Shown: one piece after another, positions 1-9,215 of the stretch
How the letters are laid out: each line of letters opens with the position of its first letter
Numbering within the stretch: the stretch's first letter is position 1
Assembly: GCF_000702885.1 (NCBI RefSeq)
Contig: NZ_JNKO01000001.1
Location: 248,001-312,000 of the forward strand
Source: Oribacterium sp. P6A1
GTDB taxonomy: Bacteria; Bacillota; Clostridia; Lachnospirales; Lachnospiraceae
Direction: 5' to 3'
Length of the DNA: 64,000 nt
Program-made: the position numbers and the translations under genes
Notes under the pieces: generated by a model
Database searches by the model: none
What the model was told of the DNA's origin: nothing
Seen by the model: only the letters and a program-made list of their open reading frames with translations

Positions 1-327
1 TCAGGCAGTATTTTAATATCCTTTTTGATAAATATGCGTTTCGTTAGCCACCTATAACTGCAGTTTTGTTCCATCCAGCACTATACACATTGTATAATTC
101 TATCATTTCTGTAACCGCTTTACATCATCATATTTATTGTTTTATCTTGATACAATATTATCAATGCCTATTTTTTCACAAAATAGACAAATTATTCTCT
201 TTTGTCATTAATTCTATAGCCGATAGTATAATTGTATTCGATTATACAAATTCGTACGGCTGATTATACCTATATAATGATGTAAGTCTATATCTCACAG
301 AATAAGCAACCACGAAAGGAGACTCTT
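1..327. other. AT-rich upstream region of the pectinesterase gene
   Basis: No convincing gene is seen in this stretch. A short ORF at 66-263 has no ribosome site and an atypical composition, so it is left out. A perfect TATAAT at 273-278 (+) lies about 50 nt before the pectinesterase start and could be its -10 box, but the -35 candidate (TTCGTA, 251-256) is weak. Confidence 0.35.
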
Positions 328-1413
328 ATGATCATTGTTTCCAAATCAAACGACGGAGATTTTAATACTATTCAGGATGCAGTAGACCATGCCGCTGCCG
401 GAGATACCATTTTCATCAGGGAAGGAATATATAACGAGCGTGTCACGGTAACAACTCCCAACATTAATATCATAGGAAGCAATACGGATTTCAGAAATTC
501 CGTACCCGCAGGCACTGATGATGAATCCTTCATAAATACTCATCTTGATTCAGACAAAACCATCATAAGTTTCGGTCTCTACGCAAAGATGCCCCGGGAG
601 GACATCGGCAAACTTGGTACCTTCAGGACTTATACCATGCTTATTGATGCAAATAATGTCAGTTTAAAGAACATTACCATCGAAAACAGCGCAGGTGCAG
701 GTCCGGAAATAGGTCAGGCCATAGCACTTTATGCCGAAGGCAATCATCTTGAATTTGAAAATGTCAGACTTTTAGGATGGCAGGACACACTTTTCACCGG
801 CCCTCTTCCGGAAAAAGAAATAGAAAAAAACGGATTCATCGGACCCAAACAGTATTCACCCCGTGTAAACGGAATTCAATATTATAAAAACTGCTATATA
901 GAAGGTGACATAGATTTCATTTTCGGATCATCAACAGCTTATTTTAAGGACTGCATGATTTTCCAGAAAGACAGAGCTAAACTTTTGAAAAGATTATGCA
1001 GTCAGGAAACTCCGAAATATATAGAAGAACCAGCAGCTCACGAAGAATCAAGAGAAATAAAAAGCTATGCAACCGCAGCATCCACCCCTGAGGGTCAGGA
1101 ATTCGGATATATTTTCGAAAATTGCCGTTTTGAATCAGACTGTCCCGATGAAAGCTGTTATTTAGGCAGGCCCTGGAGAAATTTTGCCCATGTGGCCATA
1201 TTGAAGAGCTATATCGGATCCCATATAAAATCCGAAGGTTTTCATAACTGGAACAAAAAGGATGCCGAGGATACAGTTGGATTTTTCGAATATGAAAATT
1301 ACGGTCCCGGCTCTGTAAATAATAAAAACAGAACCCCAAGGGCAGCATTTGTAAAGGAACTAAATAAGGAGGAAGCCAAAAAATATATAGACAGAGCTTC
1401 GATTTTGTTGTAA
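328..1413 (+). CDS. Cytoplasmic pectinesterase (CE8 family)
   Basis: Pectin methylesterase, which hydrolyses galacturonate methyl esters. The start is set by AAAGGAGA at 315-322. The family hallmarks appear in order: GIYNERV near residue 33, GQAIALY, GWQDTLF with the oxyanion glutamine, DFIFGSS with the catalytic aspartate, and LGRPW with the substrate-binding arginine. At 361 aa it is a normal single-domain length. There is no signal peptide or membrane segment, so it should act in the cytoplasm on imported methylated oligogalacturonides. It is followed 96 nt later by a phosphofructokinase gene on the same strand. No uronate pathway genes lie next to it, but a decayed TRAP transporter is 3 kb downstream. 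The family assignment is firm; the intracellular role is inferred from the missing signal peptide. Confidence 0.9.
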   Translation: MIIVSKSNDGDFNTIQDAVDHAAAGDTIFIREGIYNERVTVTTPNINIIGSNTDFRNSVPAGTDDESFINTHLDSDKTIISFGLYAKMPREDIGKLGTFRTYTMLIDANNVSLKNITIENSAGAGPEIGQAIALYAEGNHLEFENVRLLGWQDTLFTGPLPEKEIEKNGFIGPKQYSPRVNGIQYYKNCYIEGDIDFIFGSSTAYFKDCMIFQKDRAKLLKRLCSQETPKYIEEPAAHEESREIKSYATAASTPEGQEFGYIFENCRFESDCPDESCYLGRPWRNFAHVAILKSYIGSHIKSEGFHNWNKKDAEDTVGFFEYENYGPGSVNNKNRTPRAAFVKELNKEEAKKYIDRASILL

Positions 1414-1509
1414 AAATCTTAAGAATGTGATCTTTTTTAGCATATCTATTTTCATCTGAACCGATTATGAGGCATCACATCTACCAGATTTTATTTCAAA
1501 GGAGCAACA

Positions 1510-2736
1510 ATGAATAAGAATTTACTTGTAGCACAGTCAGGCGGACCCACAGCAGCCATCAACGCAACTCTTGCAGGCATCATCGAGGAAGCCCTCAGAT
1601 CTTCCGCCGTCAACAAGGTCTTCGGAGCAAAATACGGAATTCAGGGAGTGTTACGCGAAAACTTCATTGATCTCAGCGGAATAAACAATATAAGTGAGAT
1701 GCTGGATACCCTGGCTGTCACTCCGGCTGCAGCCCTTGGTTCATGCCGTTATAAGCTTAAGGATCCTTCTGTTGATCCATCTGAATTTCAGAATATCATA
1801 GACATTTTCAGAAAAAATGAAATAGGTTACTTCATATATATCGGCGGCAATGACTCCATGGATACTGTATGGAAGCTTTCCGAGTATATTAAGGATCATA
1901 ATATAGATGACATAGTCGTTATCGGTGCGCCAAAGACCATAGATAACGATCTTTACGGTATTGATCACTGCCCCGGCTTCGGTTCAGCAGCAAAATACAT
2001 CGCAACTTCCATCTCTGAACTCGAACGTGAACTTGAAGTTTATGATACACCTTATGTCATCGTGGTAGAAATGATGGGTCGTAATGCAGGCTGGCTCACA
2101 GCAGCGGCAGCTCTTGCAGTGGGAAACAACAGTAATGTTCCTTACCTTATCTATCTTGAAGAACACCCCTTCGACCTTAATAATTTCATTTCCGACGTTC
2201 GTGGGGAGCTCTCTGTATGCAACAATCTTATCGTTGCCATCAGTGAAGGAATCAGAGATAAAAGCGGCAAGATGATCTGTGATTACCAGGACCGCGATCA
2301 ATCAAAGGATGCTTTTGGTCACACCATAGCAACGGGCGCAGGCCATGTCCTTGAGAACGCTATCCGCTCCAACATAGGATGCAAGGTTCGTTATATCGAG
2401 CTTAATCTTTTACAGAGATGCGCCGGACACCTTCTTTCAGAAACAGATATAAAGGAATCTTTGGAGCTTGGAAGAAATGCAGTTCGACTTGCCTCAGAAG
2501 GTCAGAACGGAGTCATGTCCACTCTTACCCGTGTACCCGGAGAAAGCTATCAGGTCACCTACGGTTCCGCAGATATCTCCGAAATAGCAGACCGTGAGAA
2601 GAAAGTTCCTGCGGAATGGATAAATGACGAAGGAAACGGCGTAAAAGAAGAATTAATCAATTATCTTAAACCTCTTGTTCAGGGCGAGATGAGCTGTAAA
2701 TTTGAGAACGGAATTCCTAAATATATAGTTCTCTGA
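1510..2736 (+). CDS. pfp: PPi-dependent type 6-phosphofructokinase
   Basis: Phosphorylates fructose 6-phosphate to fructose 1,6-bisphosphate. The N-terminus AQSGGPTAAINAT binds phosphate. The motif GGNDSMDT carries Asp where ATP enzymes have Gly (GGDGS), and PKTIDNDL carries Lys where ATP enzymes have Gly (PGTIDND). Both substitutions are the established signature of pyrophosphate use, so the enzyme is probably reversible and PPi-linked. VEMMGRNAGWL is the F6P-binding segment. The 408 aa length matches the clostridial PPi-PFK group. The ribosome site is AAAGGAG just before the ATG. The gene ends 45 nt before a strong hairpin shared with the convergent transaldolase. The donor is inferred from the motif only. 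Confidence 0.88.
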   Translation: MNKNLLVAQSGGPTAAINATLAGIIEEALRSSAVNKVFGAKYGIQGVLRENFIDLSGINNISEMLDTLAVTPAAALGSCRYKLKDPSVDPSEFQNIIDIFRKNEIGYFIYIGGNDSMDTVWKLSEYIKDHNIDDIVVIGAPKTIDNDLYGIDHCPGFGSAAKYIATSISELERELEVYDTPYVIVVEMMGRNAGWLTAAAALAVGNNSNVPYLIYLEEHPFDLNNFISDVRGELSVCNNLIVAISEGIRDKSGKMICDYQDRDQSKDAFGHTIATGAGHVLENAIRSNIGCKVRYIELNLLQRCAGHLLSETDIKESLELGRNAVRLASEGQNGVMSTLTRVPGESYQVTYGSADISEIADREKKVPAEWINDEGNGVKEELINYLKPLVQGEMSCKFENGIPKYIVL

Positions 2737-2781
2737 TATTGTTCCAAAATATCCCGAATCATTAAAGACAGACATATCATA

Positions 2782-2825
2782 AGAGCCGGATGGATACCAT
2801 TTATAATCGGTACCCATCCGGCTCT
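2782..2825. terminator. Bidirectional terminator hairpin, pfp / transaldolase
   Basis: A 17-bp stem with one mismatch (AGAGCCGGATGG... pairing with ...CCATCCGGCTCT) sits between two convergent genes. The T-tracts on both sides are weak. Confidence 0.7.
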
Positions 2826-2855
2826 GTTAAATTATTATTTAAGATTCACAACTGT

Positions 2856-3512
2856 TTATTTTCCGAAAACAGACTCATAATCCTTCTTAAACTTATCGAT
2901 ACCGATATCCGTAAGAGGGTGCTTGACCATCTGCATAAGTACCTTGTATGGTACAGTTGCAATATCTGCCCCTGTCTTTGCACAATCAACGATATGCATC
3001 GGATGGCGAACAGAAGCACAAATCACATCTGTGTCTATATCAGGATACATCTGGAAGATATCCTCAATGTCCTGAATAAGAGCAATACCATCTGTGGAAA
3101 TATCATCAAGACGTCCAAGGAAAGGAGAAACATAGGTTGCTCCGGCCCTTGCAGCAAGAAGCGCCTGTCCGGCAGAGAAAATAAGGGTAACATTGGTCTT
3201 GATTCCTTCACTGGAAAGAACCTTAACAGCTTTGAGTCCTTCAGCCGTCATAGGAATCTTTACTACCATATTCTTGTGAAGTCTGGCAATTTCTCTTCCT
3301 TCTTCAATCATCCCCTCAGCAGTTACAGTGCTCGCCTTTACTTCGCCGGAGATAGGTCCGTCAACGATATCCGTTATCTCCTTCAGAGTCTCCATATAAT
3401 CTCTGCCCTCTTTTGCAATGAGGGAAGGATTTGTGGTTACACCGGAAATGATGCCCATATCATTTGCTTCTCTGATCTCCGAAACATTTGCCGTATCAAT
3501 AAAAAACCTCAT
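2856..3512 (-). CDS. Small transaldolase / fructose-6-phosphate aldolase family (copy 1)
   Basis: Class I aldolase of the short (TalC/FSA) transaldolase family, 218 aa, the usual length. It begins [10 protein letters not shown], the family's hallmark N-terminus. The Schiff-base lysine lies in VVKIPMT (about residue 85), and GVTTNPSLI and [10 protein letters not shown] are the other conserved blocks. The ribosome site AAGGAGG is immediately upstream. It is a close paralogue of the copy at 22.3-23.0 kb, which sits in the pentose operon. This copy instead lies beside a GntR regulator and a broken TRAP operon. Transaldolase versus F6P aldolase activity cannot be decided from sequence by eye. Confidence 0.88.
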   Translation of the reverse strand: MRFFIDTANVSEIREANDMGIISGVTTNPSLIAKEGRDYMETLKEITDIVDGPISGEVKASTVTAEGMIEEGREIARLHKNMVVKIPMTAEGLKAVKVLSSEGIKTNVTLIFSAGQALLAARAGATYVSPFLGRLDDISTDGIALIQDIEDIFQMYPDIDTDVICASVRHPMHIVDCAKTGADIATVPYKVLMQMVKHPLTDIGIDKFKKDYESVFGK

Positions 3513-3612
3513 ATTGCCTCCTTAATCTCATTCAAATATTTATATATTTATGAATTTACCATTTCTTTCATAAATAACAACTTCTGATTATAATTCTTTT
3601 TTCCAAAAAACT

Positions 3613-4299
3613 CTACATTACGATAATTCTTTCCATGTCCTCATCAATTAATTCAATGTGTCTCTTCATATACATCTCCGCTACATCAACATCCCTGTCG
3701 GTCAGAGCACGGAGTATCTTTCCATGAGCTTCTATGGCATTCTTAACATTATGACGTATCTTGAAGGTCTGGAATCTGAAATTCTTCATTTTCTTGTTCA
3801 TACTCTGATTGATCATCTCCATGATCTCGTTTCCGGTCATCTTCATGATCTGACTGTGAAACTCTTCATCGAGATACGCCAGTTTTTCATCATCCATGAT
3901 CATGGAAGTCTCTATAAAGGTCTCATGAATATCTGTCAGAGTTCGTATATCCTCATCCGTAGCCCTCTCGGCAGCCATACGCGCAGCGGCGGGTTCTATA
4001 ATATTTCTGAATTCCACATAGTCCTGAATCCTACCGCGATTCTTGGTAAACCAGCTGGCAACCGCATCATTATCATTCTGTGACTTTCTTACGATAAATG
4101 CGCCTTTACCCGGTTTGATGGAAAGATACCCCTCAGCCTCAAGATTTCTGAAAGCCTCCCTGACGGTACCTCTTCCTACCTTAAGCCTCTCGCAAACCTC
4201 TTTTTCGGTTGCAAGCTTATCACCGATCTTCGCTTCATCAGAAAGAAGATATTCTTTCAATTCATTTATCGTTTTCTGTGTAGCCGAAAGTCTGTTCAT
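3613..4299 (-). CDS. GntR-family (FadR/FCD) transcriptional regulator
   Basis: A winged-helix DNA-binding domain occupies about residues 10-75 (LATEKEVCERLKVGRGTVRE, then EAEGYLSIKPGKGAF). A helical FCD ligand-binding domain follows to the end, with acidic/histidine positions (LDEEFHSQI, RHIELIDED) typical of the metal-binding FCD type. I chose the ATG at 4299 (MNRLSATQK, 228 aa) because TGGAGA precedes it; the longer reading from 4332 has no ribosome site. FCD regulators commonly sense sugar acids or other carboxylates and regulate neighbouring TRAP transporters, and a TRAP operon lies just upstream. Since that transporter is broken, this may be an orphaned regulator. Confidence 0.85.
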   Translation of the reverse strand: MNRLSATQKTINELKEYLLSDEAKIGDKLATEKEVCERLKVGRGTVREAFRNLEAEGYLSIKPGKGAFIVRKSQNDNDAVASWFTKNRGRIQDYVEFRNIIEPAAARMAAERATDEDIRTLTDIHETFIETSMIMDDEKLAYLDEEFHSQIMKMTGNEIMEMINQSMNKKMKNFRFQTFKIRHNVKNAIEAHGKILRALTDRDVDVAEMYMKRHIELIDEDMERIIVM

Positions 4300-4393
4300 A
4301 AGATCTCCATTCCACCGCATAATCTGCGGCATTTATATAATCCATTTCCAAGTATCTGTTTTTCTCAGATAAAGCTTTTTGCCTGATTAATAA

Positions 4394-5116
4394 TCAGCCT
4401 AAAAGAGTATTCGGAAGCCATGTCACAAGCCCCGGAATATATGTACACATCATAAGTGTGACAAGAAGCGGGATAAGAAACGGCAGTATACCCTTATAGA
4501 GCATTTCAAGTCTCAGACGGGCCAGATCGCTTATGATAAACAGACATACGCCAAAAGGCGGAGTAACCTGTCCTATCATAAGGTTAAGTACCATGATAAC
4601 GCCAAAGTGAACCAGATCAAGTCCTATACCCTGTGCGATAGGTACAAGAACAGGAAGCATAAGTGTAAGTATGGCTCCGGGCTCCATAAACATTCCAAGT
4701 ATCAGAAGGATAATGTTTATGATCAGAAGTATCACCGCGGGATTCGAACTAATTCCCAGAATGAAGTTCGCTATATCCCTTGATATACCTTCCTTTACCA
4801 TTACATAGGTAAACAGAGTTGACGTTCCTATAATAAAAAGTGTATTGGCAGCTCCTACCGCAGAATCCTTTGCGCACTTTATAAAATCCTTTAGTTCTAT
4901 GGATCTGTAAACAAGAGCTGAGATTACAAGGGAATATACCACCGCTATGCAGGAAGCCTCAGTCGGTGTTATCCATCCGGTTGTGAATCCCGCAAGAATG
5001 ATGAGAGGTGTCACAAGAGAAAGTATGGAACCCTTGAAGCTTTCGGCCAGAGCCTTAAGATTGAAAGGAGTTCTTTCATAGCCTCTTTTAACCGCAAAGA
5101 TAAAGACAAGTAACCT
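4394..5116 (-). pseudogene. dctM: dctM remnant: TRAP transporter large permease, N-terminal ~180 residues missing
   Basis: The reading frame encodes only the C-terminal ~240 residues of a DctM subunit (family about 425 aa). It begins within RLLVFIFAVKRGY, which in intact proteins lies near residue 190. Conserved blocks follow: TPTEAS, then GMFMEPGAI and VTPPFGVCLF, with about six membrane segments. The ATG at 5146 belongs to the neighbouring dctQ sequence read in another frame and is not a real start. At about 5113 the dctQ and dctM sequences are joined, which implies an internal deletion of roughly 550 bp. The permease cannot be functional as encoded here. Confidence 0.8.
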
Positions 5117-5535
5117 CCCGCAATTGCCGATGGCAGATAATGCCATGCTTTTGTCAGTTTCTGCATGGTGGAGAACTTACTTGTGGCAAGTATCGGATAC
5201 ATATCCTTGTAGGAAATGATCATTACAATGCCAAGGAATATGGTGGCAAATCTAATGATTATCCAGAATATATTCCTGATATTATCAGGCACCCTGGCAT
5301 ATATCATATCGAGATTTATCATCCTGCTTTCATCCACAAGGATAATGAGTCCCATAAACGCCATCCACATGAACAAAAAGCCGTTTAGCTCTGTTGAAAA
5401 TCTGAAGGAAATATTGATGGTATTCCTGACTATCAGTTCCGATAACATGAGACAGACTATGCCCAGAATGCAAACGAGCATTATCACTGTGGAGATCAAT
5501 TTAAAAATGTCTAAAAATTTACGATACAGTCTCAC
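5113..5535 (-). pseudogene. dctQ: dctQ remnant: TRAP transporter small permease, cut at its 3' end
   Basis: Encodes most of a DctQ four-helix subunit. The GTG at 5535 is the best start because AAAGGG precedes it by 7 nt. The family core (TELNGFLFMWMAFMGLIILV, then NLDMIYARVPD) is intact, followed by two more membrane helices and KAWHYLPSAIAGG. Past about 5113 the frame runs out of phase into dctM sequence (YLSLSLRLKE...), giving a nonsense tail to 5011. It is therefore fused to the middle of dctM by a deletion. A hairpin terminator separates it from dctP, an arrangement often used to express the binding protein at a higher level. Confidence 0.75.
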
Positions 5536-5634
5536 AACTTTTCCCTTTCTGTTTCTAATCGGGTAAATCCGGAATTCAATTCTTATACCGGGATTTGTCA
5601 CGATAATACCCGCATTAAGGCGGATTATCTGTAT

Positions 5635-5674
5635 AAAAACAGCAGGATATCTTTAATGACTCCTGCTGTTTTTT
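5635..5674 (-). terminator. Intercistronic terminator between dctP and dctQ remnants
   Basis: AACAGCAGGA pairs with TCCTGCTGTT, followed on the minus strand by a T-run. It also has T's on the plus side. Partial termination after the binding-protein gene is typical of TRAP operons. Confidence 0.75.
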
Positions 5675-5759
5675 ATTGTTTCCCGTCTAAGTCCTTCTCC
5701 TCTTTAACATGAAAAGGTTAATTCACAGGGATGAAGGATCAGACATTTCATGTTCTCGA

Positions 5760-6521
5760 TTATTTATTAACTGCGAGAAGTGCATCAAGAAGCTCCTGAT
5801 CATACCAGCTCTCATTCTCATACTTCTTGTAGAAGTTAGGGATGTCAAGCTTATCCTTGAAGGACTGGATATCAGGGTTGTCATCAAACTGAACGCCTGC
5901 ATCTTCAAGAGTCTTTCTTGCTGTTACATTGTCCTCTTTGATGGTATCGAAAGAATACTTGGCAGCCTTCTTCGCTTCTTCTCTTAAGATAGTCTGATAC
6001 TGCTCCGGAAGAGCATCAAAGCTGTCCTTGTTTGCAGCCATGGTGCAGCCCATCCACATGTAGTTAATGAAGCTGAAGTACTTGATATCATCGTATGTTG
6101 CATTAGCAACAAGGTGATATGTAGCATTATCCTGACCCTCTGCAGTACCGTTTGAAAGTGCAATGGCAAGCTCGTTAAGTGCAAGAGCTACAGGATTTGC
6201 CCCAAGTGTCTGCCATACATCAAGATAAACCTGGCTGGTAGGAACACGAAGCTTCACACCTTCAACATCTGCTGCCGAATGAATCGGTCCACCTGCTTCT
6301 GTGGTGGAAACCTGTCTCATACCATTGTCGCCTTCAGCAAGATAAACAAGACCTACATCCTCAAATCCTTCAAAGATCTTGTCTCCCAGCTCTCCGTTAG
6401 TTACTTCATAAGCCTGATCTGCATCCTTAAAAAGGAATGGCATGTCAAGAATCTTTGCCTTGTCATAAAACTCTGTAAATCCTGAAGTGCCCGCAAATAT
6501 AAGGTCGATGGTTCCGACTGT
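5760..6521 (-). pseudogene. dctP: dctP remnant: TRAP solute-binding protein lacking its 5' end
   Basis: Encodes the C-terminal ~253 residues of a DctP-type binding protein (family about 330-340 aa). Recognisable blocks are PFLFKDADQAYEV, GVKLRVPTSQVYLDVWQTLG, ANPVALALNELAIALSNGTA and EGQDNATYHL; the usual substrate-contact arginine is in KLRVP. Reading upstream of the first ATG (6443), the frame stays homologous (TVGTIDLIFAGTSGFTEFYD) but meets TAA at 6522. No signal peptide or start exists, so about 80 N-terminal residues are lost. Upstream sequence to 6700 shows no trace of them. With the dctQ-dctM deletion, the whole transporter is dead. Confidence 0.8.
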
Positions 6522-6704
6522 TTACTTATCGAAAACACTAAATCATCTGTCATTATCGTAACACTTCAGCCTATGTTTGTCTAACACATTTTGTGCATTA
6601 TACACTATTTATCTGTCTACAAATCATGTTTTATTGATTTATTTATGAATTTTTCCGGTATGTGTGCTTTGATTTGTAGTACAATTTATACCCCTTTTCA
6701 TAGA

Positions 6705-6746
6705 CAAAAAAAGACCCTTTGTGACATTTTCATCGCAAAAGGTCTT
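6705..6746 (-). terminator. fbp terminator
   Basis: On the minus strand AAGACCTTTTG pairs with CAAAGGGTCTT and is followed by seven T's, 47 nt past the fbp stop. Confidence 0.75.
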
Positions 6747-6792
6747 GTATTACTTACTGTATGTACAGATAGGATTTTTACTCCCTTACATC

Positions 6793-8754
6793 CTATCTTT
6801 TCTTCGGGATGACTTCTCCCTGCTCGAGTATATCACCATTTCTGTATGCCCTGAGAAGCTCTTCCAGATCTCTGATCTGCCTCTTAAGCTCCTTACCGTT
6901 ATCGGTCTCACCCACACGTACTCTGGTCTTCATCTGTTCAACGATCTGAATCTCAGGTGTGTTCTCGGAGCCCTTCTTGAAGCCCTTATGCTCCGCAAGG
7001 GCGAGATGACGTGAATTGAAGATAAGGGTATAGCCTGCGATACCTGTTCTTGAGTGGTATGCCTTGGAGATACCGCCGTCGATGATGAACAGCTTTCCGT
7101 TGGCCTTTATAGGCGACTCTCCCATCTTGGTCTTTACAGGAACATGGCCGTTCACGATATGGCCCACCTCTGCATTAACACTGAACTCCTCAAATATCTT
7201 GTCAACATACTTTTCTTCCTTTACGAGATCATAGTATGCATTGAATCTTTCCTTGTGAGTTGCGGGATCCTCTATGAAGCAGTGTTCAAAGGTAGTGATC
7301 TTGTCCTTTCCGAAAAGTGGTGAGTTAGGGCCGCACCACATATACCAGAAAAAGTCTGTCGCATAAAGCTTGCCCTGAGGGTCATTTTCACCGTTAAGGA
7401 AATAGGCGTCTATAGCCTTATCGTTAAAATAATCAAGAAGTGCCTTTCCGGAGAATGTTCCGTCCGGTGTGGTTATCTTCCTGAAGCTTCCGTCCTTCTC
7501 CATAGGGATGCATCCATGATAGAGGATATTGTTGTTGACAACCTTATACATAGATCCGTTGGTAAAGAAGAAACGTATATGCTTCTGAAGAAGCTGTGAA
7601 TGGGTGAAGCTGTAAATAAGGGTCTTCATCAGAGCTTCTTCCCTCTCGGTAAGCTTGTAGGGATGTTTTGGATCGATGGTGGGGAAATTCTTATCCTTAA
7701 GAGAATAAACCTTACCGTCAATGTTCACTGTACCCTTCTCATAGTCCACCTTTTCAAGCAGAAGCCTGTGCTCCAGGTGATACTCCGGATGACGCTTTAT
7801 AAGAAGACCTTCCTCCTTCAGCATGATGATGGATATGGCTTTACACATCTTTGCGGCAAGGGCAGGGGATACCGAGTCGGAGACATTGGCATCCAGAAGA
7901 TGGGGCTGGAAACATTCACAGGGGTCGTCTCCGTAAACCTCCTCTGCATACATGGAAAGAGGTCTCAGGTTGATGCCGTAGCCGTCCTCCAGAACATCAA
8001 AGGAGTTGTAGGAAGTGGCGATTCGGAGAACATTGGCGATGCAGGCGGGATTGCCGCATACCGCACCCATCCAGTCAGCATCATGATTTCCCCACTGTAT
8101 ATCAACGTCATGGAAACTCATGAGTTCCTCCATGATACGGTCGGCATGTGGTCCTCTGTCGAAGATATCTCCTATGATATGGAGATTGTCGATTACCAGA
8201 TTCTGTATAAGCTCGCAGAGAGCGATGATAAAATCATCACCCATGTCAATGTCTATGATCGCATTCATGATTTCACGGAGATACCCCTTCTTATCCTCAT
8301 CGTGACTGTCGATGTGAAGAAGTTCGTCTATTGCGTAGGCATAGTTCTTGGGCATCTTTTTACGCACCTTTGAACGGGTGAACTTTGAGGAAACCACTCT
8401 GCAGATATTTATAAGCCGATGAATGGTTATTCTCTGCCACTCCGGTGAATCCTTCTCCTTATGTTTGGGGGAGGACAGGATGTCCCGTGGATAATAAATA
8501 AGATTTGCGAGCTCCAGCTGCTCTTCTTCAGGCAAAAGATTTCCGAAGGTCTCATCGATCTTATCTCTTACGATACCGGATGCAGAACGCATAAGGTAAA
8601 TGAAGGCGTCACTCTCGCCATGAAGATCCGAGAAGAAATACTCTGTTCCCTTAGGCAGGGCACAAATGGCACGCAGGTTAATGATCTCCGCACCTGCATC
8701 TGTTGCAGTAGGAAACTGCTTGGCTAATAACTTCAAATAATCAAGATCACGCAT
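6793..8754 (-). CDS. fbp: Class III fructose-1,6-bisphosphatase
   Basis: Gluconeogenic phosphatase of the Firmicute-specific class III, 653 aa, the normal family length. It carries the calcineurin-like metallophosphatase motifs in order: FFSDLHGESDAF (about residue 40), GDIFDRGPHAD (about 195), QWGNHDADWMG (about 220) and NGHVPVK (about 530). It is transcribed alone, with a terminator on its 3' side. A possible promoter has -10 TATAAT at 8844-8849 (minus) with a 4/6 -35. The PPi-PFK at 1.5 kb may also run backwards, so the cell would have two routes for this step. Confidence 0.95.
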   Translation of the reverse strand: MRDLDYLKLLAKQFPTATDAGAEIINLRAICALPKGTEYFFSDLHGESDAFIYLMRSASGIVRDKIDETFGNLLPEEEQLELANLIYYPRDILSSPKHKEKDSPEWQRITIHRLINICRVVSSKFTRSKVRKKMPKNYAYAIDELLHIDSHDEDKKGYLREIMNAIIDIDMGDDFIIALCELIQNLVIDNLHIIGDIFDRGPHADRIMEELMSFHDVDIQWGNHDADWMGAVCGNPACIANVLRIATSYNSFDVLEDGYGINLRPLSMYAEEVYGDDPCECFQPHLLDANVSDSVSPALAAKMCKAISIIMLKEEGLLIKRHPEYHLEHRLLLEKVDYEKGTVNIDGKVYSLKDKNFPTIDPKHPYKLTEREEALMKTLIYSFTHSQLLQKHIRFFFTNGSMYKVVNNNILYHGCIPMEKDGSFRKITTPDGTFSGKALLDYFNDKAIDAYFLNGENDPQGKLYATDFFWYMWCGPNSPLFGKDKITTFEHCFIEDPATHKERFNAYYDLVKEEKYVDKIFEEFSVNAEVGHIVNGHVPVKTKMGESPIKANGKLFIIDGGISKAYHSRTGIAGYTLIFNSRHLALAEHKGFKKGSENTPEIQIVEQMKTRVRVGETDNGKELKRQIRDLEELLRAYRNGDILEQGEVIPKKR

Positions 8755-9215
8755 TTCAAATACTCCATTAACAAATCTCTTTTGGTTAGACCTAATACTT
8801 TTAACTACTTCCCGAAAATTAAAAGACCAACAAACATGTCCTAATTATATAGGGCAAATTCATTAATATCTATACAAAGTGACTATTGTTTGTCTAAAAG
8901 AACCAAATTTCAACAATTTTTTAACAATTCTTATAATCACTACCTTTTTAGCAATCGATTGACATACAGCCGGTCCATAGCAGTGTGGAATTGTCAAAAA
9001 AGTAACATTTTTGACGCAAAAATAACAAAAAAGTCACAGACCTGAACCGGATGTTACGATAAAGGTCTGTGACTGATTGTTTTGTTTATAAATATGCTGA
9101 TATAAGGGTCAAAATCCTGTTCCCACGACAAGCTTTTTTGACGGTTGGGACAAGGCTTAATGTCCTGCCCGGCATCGAGCTCGAAGTGGGTTACAAGCCC
9201 CCGATTACCGGATGA
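8755..9215. other. Intergenic region between fbp and ftsH
   Basis: No gene or RNA was recognised here. The fbp-proximal half is AT-rich and carries the possible fbp -10 box (8844-8849). The ftsH-proximal part contains the ftsH terminator and a GC-richer stretch (9110-9215) of unknown role with only short imperfect inverted repeats. Confidence 0.5.
9026..9074 (-). terminator. ftsH terminator
   Basis: A perfect 12-bp stem (AGTCACAGACCT pairing with AGGTCTGTGACT) is followed on the minus strand by a T-run. It lies about 140 nt past the ftsH stop. Confidence 0.75.

Noticed and set aside
66-263. 65-codon plus-strand ORF upstream of the pectinesterase
   Set aside because: No ribosome site, AT-driven composition and no family resemblance; more likely a promoter-containing spacer.
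2790-3587. 265-codon plus-strand ORF opposite the transaldolase gene
   Set aside because: It is the antisense reading of a clear transaldolase gene and has no ribosome site.
9075-9215. GC-richer segment after ftsH considered as a structured RNA or tRNA
   Set aside because: No acceptor/T-arm pattern or known RNA consensus was found; only short imperfect repeats.
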